Positions 1-8,354 of a stretch of 35,007 nucleotides of DNA are shown in pieces. The notes beneath the pieces are model-generated. The model was given only the letters and a program-made list of their open reading frames with translations, did no database searches and was not told the DNA's origin. This stretch comes from Candidatus Palauibacter denitrificans (lineage in GTDB: Bacteria > Gemmatimonadota > Gemmatimonadetes > Palauibacterales > Palauibacteraceae): NCBI GenBank assembly GCA_009841015.1, contig VXMQ01000111.1, positions 1 to 35,007 of the forward strand, given 5' to 3'. Made by a program: the position numbers and the translations under genes. Numbering within the stretch: the stretch's first letter is position 1; every line of letters begins with the position of its first letter.

Positions 1-45
1 GCCCACCCCCTCCTCCTACACGCGTAAGATCGGCGGCCGCGGCAG

Positions 46-1290
46 ATGTGTAAACTACCCCGGGGGGGGGGTGAGGGGGGCAGGGACGCTTCGGAGCCGT
101 ACCCCGCCGGTCCCGAGGCCGCCGTCGTGATCCGGGCAGACCGGATCCTCGACGGGCGGGGCACCGTGCTCACGGGCAGGGAACTCGTGGTGCGGGAGGG
201 GCGGATCGAAGCCATCGCCGAGGCGGGGACCACGGAGGGCGCCGTGGTATACGAACTTCCGGGGGCGACCGTGCTTCCGGGGCTCATCGACACGCACGTC
301 CATCTCGGGTGGCACTTCGACGCGGCAACGGGGCGGCTGAGCAGCGCGGAGTCGACGGCCACGGCGGAGGACCGCGTGCTGTACGCGGCAGAGAACGCCT
401 GGAACATGCTCGCGAGCGGCGTCACGACGGTGCAGAGCCTGGGCGGACCGGAGGACGTGCCGATCCGGGACGCGATCGCACGCGGCTCGCTGCCGGGACC
501 CCGGATCCTCACGTCGATCCAGCCCATCACGCTCGCGAGCGGTGGACCGGAGGAGATCCGGGCCCGCGTGGACGAGCTGGCGGCGGCGGGCGCGGACGTG
601 ATCAAGATCTTCGCATCCGCCAGCATCAGGGTCGGCGGCACCCCGACGCTGAGCCAGGAACAGCTCGACGCCGCCTGCGGCCAGGCGCGCGAGCACGGCC
701 TGCGGGCCGTCGTCCACGCTCACGGTCCCGAGAGCGCGCGGCGCTCGGCCCTCGCCGGCTGCCAACAGATCGAGCACGGCGCCCTTCTCGACCGCGAGAC
801 GCTCGAACTGCTGGCCGAGCGCCAACTCTACTACGATCCGCACACGCACCTGATCTTCGAGAACTACTTCGTGAACCAGGACCGCTACCTCGGCATCGGG
901 AACTACACGGAGGACGGATTCCGTCAGATGCGCGCGGCGGTGCCGCTCGCGCTCGCCGCCTTCCGCGAGGCGCTCGACGTCGAAGGGCTCGACATCGTGT
1001 TCGGGACCGATGCCGTGGCGGGAGCGCACGGGCGCAACTGGACGGAACTGGTGTACAGAGTTCGTGAGGGTGGACAGGATCCTATGGAAGCCATCGTCTC
1101 GGCCACGAGCCTGGCGGCGGCTTCGCTGGAGCTTGAGGAGACCGTGGGCACGCTCGCGCCGGGGTTCGAGGCCGATGTGATCGCGGTGGCGGGAGATCCG
1201 ACCGCCGATATCGGCGCTCTCGAGCATGTCGTGCTCGTGATGCGGGGCGGCGTGGTCTACCGGCACCGGCCGCTCGCGGGGACTCCGTGA
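46..1290 (+). CDS. Metal-dependent amidohydrolase family protein (imidazolonepropionase-like); true start uncertain, possibly GTG at about 127
   Basis: LPGATVLPGLIDTHVHLGWH (HxH metal motif), DVIKIFAS (carboxylysine-type Lys), VVHAHG, IEHGALLD and FGTDAVAG motifs in order. The N-terminal ~27 aa cross a G homopolymer and may not be coding. Confidence 0.9.
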   Translation: MCKLPRGGGEGGRDASEPYPAGPEAAVVIRADRILDGRGTVLTGRELVVREGRIEAIAEAGTTEGAVVYELPGATVLPGLIDTHVHLGWHFDAATGRLSSAESTATAEDRVLYAAENAWNMLASGVTTVQSLGGPEDVPIRDAIARGSLPGPRILTSIQPITLASGGPEEIRARVDELAAAGADVIKIFASASIRVGGTPTLSQEQLDAACGQAREHGLRAVVHAHGPESARRSALAGCQQIEHGALLDRETLELLAERQLYYDPHTHLIFENYFVNQDRYLGIGNYTEDGFRQMRAAVPLALAAFREALDVEGLDIVFGTDAVAGAHGRNWTELVYRVREGGQDPMEAIVSATSLAAASLELEETVGTLAPGFEADVIAVAGDPTADIGALEHVVLVMRGGVVYRHRPLAGTP

Positions 1291-1370
1291 AACGGCGATC
1301 CTTCGCCGGCGGCGCGACGGTCTTGCCGGCACAGCGACACCCGGGGAGCGGGGCTCTCGTAAGGAGGCGC

Positions 1371-1616
1371 ATGAAACGATCGATCGAAGATGCGCAGCAG
1401 CGACTCGCCGAGAAGCTGCTTTCGCGCAAGGACGTGTCCGCCGTGGGCATCGGGGCCGACAACGGGGACCCGTGCCTGAAGGTCTACCTCTCCGGGTCCT
1501 CTTCCCGGAAATCGATCCCCGACCATTACGACGGACACCCGGTGCGGGTGGTCGGCGGGGGCCCGTTCCGGGCGCAGGGCAACGGACCGGTGGACTCGTC
1601 GGCCGGCAACGCGTGA
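1371..1616 (+). CDS. Small (81 aa) protein resembling the N-terminal domain of the downstream trypsin-fold protein
   Basis: ATG at 1371 preceded by AAGGAGG. DVSAVGIGADNGDPCLKVYLSG...GGPFR aligns by eye with GVVGVGIGFTDAGTPTIKVFVDA...AGPFR in the next ORF. Confidence 0.7.
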   Translation: MKRSIEDAQQRLAEKLLSRKDVSAVGIGADNGDPCLKVYLSGSSSRKSIPDHYDGHPVRVVGGGPFRAQGNGPVDSSAGNA

Positions 1617-1638
1617 CGGGCGCGGAAGAAGTCAGGCG

Positions 1639-2772
1639 ATGACGCCGCGCCGGAATCTCGTCCTCGCGGTCGCCATCGCGGCCCTGACGTGCGTCGGGGT
1701 CGGCATCCACTGGACGGTGACGTCCTGGCCGACGCTGCCTCCGCCGCCGCTCCCCACGCGGCCGCCGGTGCTTCCCCCGGGCGCCTCCGCGCAGGAGCTG
1801 CTGGCCGCCGCCATGCAGGTGCAGAGCGACAACGAATCGATGCTCTTCGCCCTCCCGGGCGTGGTCGGCGTGGGGATCGGCTTTACGGACGCCGGCACAC
1901 CGACGATCAAGGTCTTCGTCGACGCCTCTGCGCCCCCGGTATCCGGCGGTCTCCAGGGCATCCCGGAAGCGCTCGGCCTCTTCCCCGTCACCGTCGAGCC
2001 GGCCGGCCCGTTCCGCGTGCTGCCGCCGGAGCCCGCCGCCCCGGTTTCGGCGGACGAAGGGCCGGTGCCCACGGGGCGCTTCGACCGGCCGGTGCCCATG
2101 GGCGTGTCCACGGGGCACACCCGCTCCACGGCGGGCACGATCGGCGCCGTCGTGACCGATGGCGAGCGCCGGTACGCCCTCAGCAACTGGCATGTGTTCG
2201 TGCCGGGCGGCGAGGGACAGGTGGGTGACGTGCTCCTGCAGCCGGGACCTGTCGATGGCGGCGCGGATCCGGGAGACGCGATCGGCACGCTGACGGCGTT
2301 CGAGCCGGTGGTCCTGTCGCCGTTCGCCACGAACCGGATCGATGCGGCGATCGCGCGCACGGACGAGGTGCTGCCGGAGACGCCGGTGGGGGGCTACGGG
2401 TCGCCGCGCGGCACGACGATGGCGGCGAAGCCGGGGCTGCAGGTCCAGAAGTACGGGCGGACGACGCGCCTCACGGTCGGGGAGGTGGAGGCGGTCAACG
2501 CGTCGATCAACGTGACCTACGGGTCGGCCGGGTCGCAGGTGGGTCGCTTTGTCGGTCAGATCATGGTGTGCTGCAACTTCAGCAAGGGCGGCGATTCCGG
2601 TTCCCTGATCGTGGCGCGCGACCTGGACCGTGACGGGAACGCGGGTCCGGACGACCGCAAACCGGTCGCCCTGCTCTTCGCCGGCGACGGCCGGCTCACG
2701 ATCGCGAACCCGATCGACCTCGTGCTCGACCGCTTCGACGTGACGATCGTCGGCGAGGACGCCGGCCGCTGA
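1639..2772 (+). CDS. Secreted or membrane-anchored trypsin-fold serine protease-like protein (Nal1-like)
   Basis: N-terminal hydrophobic segment; catalytic-like His (LSNWHVF), Asp (RIDAAIAR) and Ser (KGGDSGSLIV). Confidence 0.75.
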   Translation: MTPRRNLVLAVAIAALTCVGVGIHWTVTSWPTLPPPPLPTRPPVLPPGASAQELLAAAMQVQSDNESMLFALPGVVGVGIGFTDAGTPTIKVFVDASAPPVSGGLQGIPEALGLFPVTVEPAGPFRVLPPEPAAPVSADEGPVPTGRFDRPVPMGVSTGHTRSTAGTIGAVVTDGERRYALSNWHVFVPGGEGQVGDVLLQPGPVDGGADPGDAIGTLTAFEPVVLSPFATNRIDAAIARTDEVLPETPVGGYGSPRGTTMAAKPGLQVQKYGRTTRLTVGEVEAVNASINVTYGSAGSQVGRFVGQIMVCCNFSKGGDSGSLIVARDLDRDGNAGPDDRKPVALLFAGDGRLTIANPIDLVLDRFDVTIVGEDAGR

Positions 2773-2815
2773 CGCCTGCTGGCCGCTGGCGCCCGGGGAC
2801 GGCTAGCTTGACGTC

Positions 2816-3040
2816 ATGACACGCTTCCGGTCGCACTTCCTGCCGCGCACGCCGACGGGCCGCCGGCTCGTCATCCTCTTCCTGGTTCTGTTCGCGTTCA
2901 CGCAACCGCCGCTCGTGTACTGGATCGGCAACCGCGTCGAGCCGTGGATCGGCGGCCTGCCCTTCCTCTACGTGTACCTGCTCGTCGTTTATGTCCTCCT
3001 CATCGGCGTGCTGATCCGGGTGCAGAGGCGGGGGCTCTGA
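2816..3040 (+). CDS. Small two-TM protein preceding a solute:sodium symporter (DUF3311-like)
   Basis: 74 aa with two hydrophobic segments; its stop overlaps the ATG of the symporter (TGATG). Confidence 0.7.
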   Translation: MTRFRSHFLPRTPTGRRLVILFLVLFAFTQPPLVYWIGNRVEPWIGGLPFLYVYLLVVYVLLIGVLIRVQRRGL

Positions 3041-4533
3041 TGGAGGCCTGGGTCGTCGCGACGGGTCTCATCTTCGTCTACCTGCTGGCGACGATCGTGC
3101 TGGGGGCGGTCGCGAACCGGCGCATGTCCGTGGACCTGGAGGACTTTCTCCTCTACGGACGCAAGGCCGGGTTCATCGTCCTCTATCTCACCGTCGTCGC
3201 CACCTACCATTCAGCGTTCGCCTTCCTCGGTTCGGGCGGGTTCTTCTACACGCACGGGATCGGGTTCTGGGCGGCGGGCGCGTGGACGGTGCTCGTCGGC
3301 GCGATCACCTACGTGCTCGGAAGCCGGATCTGGGCGCTGGGGAAGACGTTCGGCTACATCACGCCGGCCGACCTGCTGGCGGACTTCTACGAGTCGGATG
3401 CGGTGCGGGTGGTGGCGGCGATCGTCTCCGTCCTGTTCACGATCCTCTACATCCAGGTCCAGGCGGTGGGGCTGGGCTACATCCTCTCGGTCGCGTCCGG
3501 GGACCGGATCTCGTTCGAACTGGGGACGCTGATCCTGCTCGTGGTCGCCGCGGGCTACCTCATCGCGGGGGGTCTGCGGGCGGTCTACTGGACGGACGTG
3601 ATCCAGGGCGTGTGGATGTACGTCGCCGTGTGGGCGGGCGCGCTCGTGCTCGCCTTCGAACTGTTCGGCGGACCGCTCGAGCTGTGGCGGCAGGTGGCGG
3701 CGGAGCGACCCGACCTGCTGACGCTTCCGGGGCCGGAGGGGTTCTTCACGCCGGGGATGTGGTTCGGGATGATCGTCGTCCTCTCGTTCGGGATCGTCTT
3801 CCAGCCGCACCTGTTCATCCGCTACTACACCGCGGTCTCGGCTCGCACGATCAAGCTGCTGGGCGCGACGACGCCGATCTATCTCATGACGCTCTACATC
3901 CCGGCGGCGCTCGTGGGTCTTGGCGGCGCGCTGGTGATGCCGGACATCGCGATTCCGGACCGGATCTTCCCCGAGATGCTCTTCGCGTACGCCCCGGCCT
4001 GGCTCACGGGCGCGATTCTGGCCGGCGCGACGGCGGCGGCGATGTCGACGCTCGACTCGATGCTGCACGCGAACATGACGGTACTGACACGCGACGTGTA
4101 CCAGCGCTACATCCGCACCGGCGCGAGCCAGAATCACTACATCCTCATCGGCCGGCTCATCGTCGTGGCCCTGCTCGCCGTCGGCTACTTCCTGTCCGTG
4201 AGCACGTTCGATTTCCTCGTGCAGCTCGTGGCCCTCTCGGGTTCCGGGGCTCTGCAGCTGATGCCGGCCGTCCTCGGGGTCTGCTTCCCCGGCCGGCACC
4301 TGACGACGAAGGCCGGGGTCATCGCGGGCATCGGGGCGGGGCTCGCGACGCTGTGCGTCACGCTCATCATCTTCCCCCATCCTCTGGGCCTGCACGGCGG
4401 GGTGTGGGGACTGCTGGTGAACTTCGTCGTGACCTTCGTGGTGAGCCGGTTCACGCTCCCGCCGAGCGACGTGACCGTGTCGCGGATCCACGGCGCGGTC
4501 GAACGCTTCGTGTACGAGGGCGACCCCGCGTGA
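3040..4533 (+). CDS. Sodium:solute symporter (SSS family)
   Basis: Polytopic; FLLYGRKAGFIVLYLTVVATYHSAFAFLGSGGFFYTHGIGF and ATAAAMSTLDSMLHANMTVLTRDVY are typical of SSS proteins. Start set at the ATG at 3040 rather than the longer ORF. Confidence 0.9.
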   Translation: MEAWVVATGLIFVYLLATIVLGAVANRRMSVDLEDFLLYGRKAGFIVLYLTVVATYHSAFAFLGSGGFFYTHGIGFWAAGAWTVLVGAITYVLGSRIWALGKTFGYITPADLLADFYESDAVRVVAAIVSVLFTILYIQVQAVGLGYILSVASGDRISFELGTLILLVVAAGYLIAGGLRAVYWTDVIQGVWMYVAVWAGALVLAFELFGGPLELWRQVAAERPDLLTLPGPEGFFTPGMWFGMIVVLSFGIVFQPHLFIRYYTAVSARTIKLLGATTPIYLMTLYIPAALVGLGGALVMPDIAIPDRIFPEMLFAYAPAWLTGAILAGATAAAMSTLDSMLHANMTVLTRDVYQRYIRTGASQNHYILIGRLIVVALLAVGYFLSVSTFDFLVQLVALSGSGALQLMPAVLGVCFPGRHLTTKAGVIAGIGAGLATLCVTLIIFPHPLGLHGGVWGLLVNFVVTFVVSRFTLPPSDVTVSRIHGAVERFVYEGDPA

Positions 4534-4560
4534 GCGCGGTCGCGGCTGAAGTCTGACACC

Positions 4561-5013
4561 GTGGGCAGGCTCCTGGGAGGCGTCGCTCTCCTGACGCTGG
4601 CGCTGTTCGTGGTCTGGGGGGCCGTTCGCTCGGGCGCGGACCCGCTCGCCCTGAGGACGCTCGTGGCACTTTTCATCGCGGCCGGACTGCCCGCGGCGGG
4701 CGGCGGCCTGCTCCTGGCGCGCCACTTCGGGGTCGGACGCCGCATCGAACACCGGCGGGACCAACTCCGCCGCGACACCCTCGAGGCCGAAGTCCTGAAG
4801 ATGGCGGGGCGCCACGGGGGGCGGCTGACGGCGGTCGAGGTCGCCGGGGAACTGGCGGTACCGACGACGACGGCCGAAGAAATCCTGAACGAGCTGATGG
4901 CGCGGGAGATGGCCGAGATCGAGATCACGGACTCCGGCCTCCTCGTGTACGACTTCCACGACGTGCGGCGGCTCTCCGAGAAGGAGTCCGCGCGGGGGCT
5001 GCTGGAATCGTGA
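4561..5013 (+). CDS. Membrane protein with C-terminal winged-helix-like region
   Basis: GTG start; two N-terminal TM segments, then LEAEVLKMAGRHGGRLTAVEVAGELAVPTTTAEEILNELMAREMAEIE (HTH-like). Confidence 0.55.
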   Translation: MGRLLGGVALLTLALFVVWGAVRSGADPLALRTLVALFIAAGLPAAGGGLLLARHFGVGRRIEHRRDQLRRDTLEAEVLKMAGRHGGRLTAVEVAGELAVPTTTAEEILNELMAREMAEIEITDSGLLVYDFHDVRRLSEKESARGLLES

Positions 5014-5029
5014 GGACGGCGGCGCAACC

Positions 5030-5695
5030 GTGATCGAGACGCGCTGGCCGTGCCCCGTATGTCTCGGGACCACGATGGAGAAGACGTCTCTCGGGGCCGG
5101 GGCCGGAGACGCCGCCGGTCCGCTGACGCTCGACCATTGCGCCCGTTGCGGCGGCATGTGGTTCGAGTTGGGGGAGGTGCAGCGCCTCCGTTCCGAGCGG
5201 CCCGAGTCGCTGTGGGCGCGGATTCCGGCGCGGGAGGAGCGGCACCGGGCCCAGTGTCACGCGTGCCGCGCGTTCGTGGACCGCGACGTGCCGAAGTGCG
5301 CTGCGTGCGGGGCAAAGACCCGCCTGAACTGTCCCGCCTGCGACACCCGGATGCTGCAGGTCCGCCAATCCTCGCTCACGCTCGATGTGTGCAAGCGGTG
5401 CAAGGGCGTGTGGTTCGATCACCACGAACTCGAGGCGATCTGGGAGTTGGAACGGGACCGGCTCGTCGCGCGGGGACGCGAAGGGGCCGTCGCGCGCACC
5501 GGGGACACCGGCGCCGATGTCCTGTTCGAAACGCTCTTCTGGGCGCCGGACCTCGTCTTCGTGGGGGCGCACGTCGCCGGCCACGCCGCGGCGGCCGCTG
5601 CGGAAGCGGCCCCGGCGGCGCTCGACGCCGTGGGAGATGCGGCCGCGAGCGTGTTCGAGGCGATCCTCGAGATCGTGGGCGGCATCTTCGGCTGA
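5030..5695 (+). CDS. Double zf-TFIIB-type zinc ribbon protein
   Basis: CPVCLGTTM...CARCGGMWFELGEVQRL and CPACDTRML...CKRCKGVWFDHHELEAI, plus a CxxC/CxxC ribbon between them. Confidence 0.8.
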   Translation: MIETRWPCPVCLGTTMEKTSLGAGAGDAAGPLTLDHCARCGGMWFELGEVQRLRSERPESLWARIPAREERHRAQCHACRAFVDRDVPKCAACGAKTRLNCPACDTRMLQVRQSSLTLDVCKRCKGVWFDHHELEAIWELERDRLVARGREGAVARTGDTGADVLFETLFWAPDLVFVGAHVAGHAAAAAAEAAPAALDAVGDAAASVFEAILEIVGGIFG

Positions 5696-5740
5696 CGCTC
5701 CGACCGCGGGCTGTTTCTTTTTCTACTGGAGAACCGACGA

Positions 5741-6169
5741 ATGGAAATCGTGCTGGCCACACTCGCCGACGCCGCCAACACCTCGAGCGACGGCAAGCTC
5801 AACCTCATGGGCCTCTTCGACACACTCTTCGCCGGCGCCATGCCGGTGACCCACCCCTCCATGCAGCTCGTCCTCAGGATCCGGGCCGAGCCTTCAGAGA
5901 CCGACCGGGAGCACGAACTCGAAATCCGGTGCATGGACGAGGACGGACAGGAACTGTTCAAGGTGACGGGCGGGTTCTCCGTCCAGGCCCCGCCGGGGAA
6001 GGCGGCCACCTTCAATCACGTCGTCGGCATCAATAACCTGACGCTTCAGAAGTACGGCGGGTACACGTTCCCGATCTTCATCAACCGGGACCTGAAGCGG
6101 ACGGTGGAACTCGACGTGATGAAGGCGGAGGGACCCGCCGGTCCGCCGGGGACTGAAGGGGGGAACTGA
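5741..6169 (+). CDS. DUF6941-like conserved hypothetical protein
   Basis: MEIVLATLADAANTSSDGKLNLMGLFDTLFA...; complete ORF. Family name is from memory. Confidence 0.6.
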   Translation: MEIVLATLADAANTSSDGKLNLMGLFDTLFAGAMPVTHPSMQLVLRIRAEPSETDREHELEIRCMDEDGQELFKVTGGFSVQAPPGKAATFNHVVGINNLTLQKYGGYTFPIFINRDLKRTVELDVMKAEGPAGPPGTEGGN

Positions 6170-6181
6170 GGGGCCGAGGGG

Positions 6182-8347
6182 TCAGCGGCCGTCCGTGGCG
6201 GGATCGGCGGCCGACTCCGCCTCCCACAGGCGCCGCTGCTCGCTCGTGAGGTAGTGCCGGATCGCGGTCGCGTCCTCCAGCGAGAGAAGGTCGCCGAAGC
6301 CGGCCATGCCGTTCGCGGCGAGCGCGCCGCCGAGCACCACGGCATCGAAGCTCTCCCAGGCGCCGCCATCCATGCGCCGCAGATCGGGATAGGCGGAGAG
6401 GTGCTCGTCCGAGGCCCGGTGACAGATCCCGCAGTGGACCCCGAAGAGTTCCGCCCCGCGCCGGACCCTGGCCGCGTCGAGCGCGAGATCGGGCGGTTCC
6501 GGCGTCGTCGGCACGACCTGCGCGGGCGGTAGCGGCACATCCCCGCCGTCGAGCCTGAAGACGAGCAGCCGTCCGGCGCTGTCGTAGTCGTACGCCGCCG
6601 AGCCGAGCGGATAGGCGGCGCCCCGCGGCCCGCCGTAACCCGCCATGACCGCGATGTACTGCACGCCGCCGACCTCGTACGTCATGGGCCCCGCCATCAC
6701 GCCGGTGCCGAGATGGATGCTGTGGATGCGGGCGCCGGTGTCGGCCTGATGAAAGTCGAGCGTGCCCGCCGCCGTCCCCTGGATCACGAGGTTTCCGCCC
6801 GTCACGAGCGTGCCCCCGTTCCACATGCTGCCGCGCGGAACCCGCCACAGCTCGCGCCCAGCGACAGGGTCCCACGCGAGGAGAAACTCGTTGGGGCCGA
6901 TGTCGGGGAGACCCTCGGCAAGGTGCGCGTACTCCTCGGGGAACGGAGGCCAGGAGGCCGCGAAGCCTTCGTAGGCGACTTCCGGCCGGTGGTCGAACGC
7001 ATCCAGCGAACGCCACAGCATGGCCTGTTCGCGGGCGGGGATGTACGCGATGCCCGTCTCGGGATCGAAGGACATCGGCTGCCAGTTGTGGCCGCCGGCG
7101 GAGGAGGGGAAGACGACGCGCGGTTCGTCGCGATAATCCGCGGCGGGGTTCAGGATCGGCCGGCCCGTCTCGAGATCGATCCCCTGCGCCCAGGTGACGG
7201 TCACGAAGTTCTCGGCCCGCAGGAGTTCGCCCGTGGCGCGGTCGAGCACGTAGAAGAAACCGTTCTTGGGGGCCTGGAGGAGGACATCCCGCGGGCGGCC
7301 GTCGATCGCAACCGTGCTCAGGATGAGGTTCTGCGTCGCGGTGTAGTCCCAGATCTCGCCCGGCACCGTCTGGTAGTGCCAGACCAGGCGACCCGTCTTC
7401 GGGTCGATGGCGAGGATGGAGACGAGATAGAGGTTGTCGCCCCCCGACGGGCTCCGGTGCCAGATCGGGTACGGGTAGGCGTTCCCCGTCCCCACGTATA
7501 GGAGATCGAGCCGCGGATCGTAGGCCATCTCACCCCATACGGTACCCCCGAGCCCTCCCTCCCAGGCCGAGTCCGGGTCCCAGGTGGCGGCGGCCGCCTC
7601 CATCTCCGGGTGCTCGAAGCCGTCGTCCGGATCGCCCGGAACGGTGAAGAAGCGCCACGCCTCCTCGCCGGTCTCGAGGTCGTAGGCCGTGATGTACCCG
7701 CGCACGCCGAAGTCGCCGCCCGCGTTGCCCAGGACGACGACGTCGCCGGCGATCTGCGGCGATCCGGTGCTCGTGTAGGAGAGGGACCGGTCGATGAACG
7801 TGTCGACGCGCCACACCTTCTCGCCCGTCGCTGCGTCGAGCGCCACCAGCCAGCCGTCGAAGGTGCCGATGTAGACCCGCCCCTCCCACACCTCGAGTCC
7901 GCGGTTGACGGGGCCGCAGCAGCCCTTTCGCGTGGTGCTCGGGTCAACCTGAGGGTCGTAGCGCCAGATCTCCTCGCCCGTCGCCGCGTCGAGCGCCGCA
8001 ACGCTTCCCCACGGGCCCGGCGAGTACATCACGCTGTCGACGACCACGGGAGTGGCCTCGAGCCCCCAGTGCACGGAGCCGACGTGGGACCGCCACGGGT
8101 ACTCCCACGCGAGGCCCACGGCGGCCGCGTTCATGACGTGAATGCGCCCGAGCGGCGAATACCGCGTTTCCCCGAAATCCCGGCCGGAGGTCAGCCACTC
8201 CGCCGGGACCGTGTCCGTCGCGAGCAGGCGGTCCCGGGTGACGCCGCCGGCCGCGTCGCGCGACGGCGGCGGTTCGCAGGCCCCCAGTACGCAAGCCGCG
8301 AAGAGTGCGCCGACCCGCGCGTGGACACGCGGATTGCCGAGGGCCAC
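6182..8347 (-). CDS. PQQ-dependent quinohemoprotein alcohol dehydrogenase (type II-like) with C-terminal cytochrome c domain
   Basis: Vicinal disulfide motif GCCGPVNRGLEVW, catalytic region VPGEIWDYTATQNLIL, LLQAPKNGFFYVLDRATGELL, heme motif CGICH near the C-terminus, lipoprotein-like N-terminus (VLGACEPPP). Confidence 0.9.
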   Translation of the reverse strand: MALGNPRVHARVGALFAACVLGACEPPPSRDAAGGVTRDRLLATDTVPAEWLTSGRDFGETRYSPLGRIHVMNAAAVGLAWEYPWRSHVGSVHWGLEATPVVVDSVMYSPGPWGSVAALDAATGEEIWRYDPQVDPSTTRKGCCGPVNRGLEVWEGRVYIGTFDGWLVALDAATGEKVWRVDTFIDRSLSYTSTGSPQIAGDVVVLGNAGGDFGVRGYITAYDLETGEEAWRFFTVPGDPDDGFEHPEMEAAAATWDPDSAWEGGLGGTVWGEMAYDPRLDLLYVGTGNAYPYPIWHRSPSGGDNLYLVSILAIDPKTGRLVWHYQTVPGEIWDYTATQNLILSTVAIDGRPRDVLLQAPKNGFFYVLDRATGELLRAENFVTVTWAQGIDLETGRPILNPAADYRDEPRVVFPSSAGGHNWQPMSFDPETGIAYIPAREQAMLWRSLDAFDHRPEVAYEGFAASWPPFPEEYAHLAEGLPDIGPNEFLLAWDPVAGRELWRVPRGSMWNGGTLVTGGNLVIQGTAAGTLDFHQADTGARIHSIHLGTGVMAGPMTYEVGGVQYIAVMAGYGGPRGAAYPLGSAAYDYDSAGRLLVFRLDGGDVPLPPAQVVPTTPEPPDLALDAARVRRGAELFGVHCGICHRASDEHLSAYPDLRRMDGGAWESFDAVVLGGALAANGMAGFGDLLSLEDATAIRHYLTSEQRRLWEAESAADPATDGR

Positions 8348-8354
8348 GGGTTTG

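Noticed and set aside
62-78. G10-TGA-like-G6 homopolymer near the window start
   Set aside because: Probably intergenic or a sequencing-sensitive run; noted only as a reason to distrust the first ~27 aa of the amidohydrolase ORF.
55-2193. 712-aa minus-strand ORF over the amidohydrolase and protease genes
   Set aside because: Low-complexity Arg/His-rich shadow ORF antisense to well-supported genes.
3211-5157. 648-aa minus-strand ORF over the symporter
   Set aside because: Antisense shadow ORF; composition (RRRR, HRHQ, EDDERD runs) is typical of GC-driven spurious frames.
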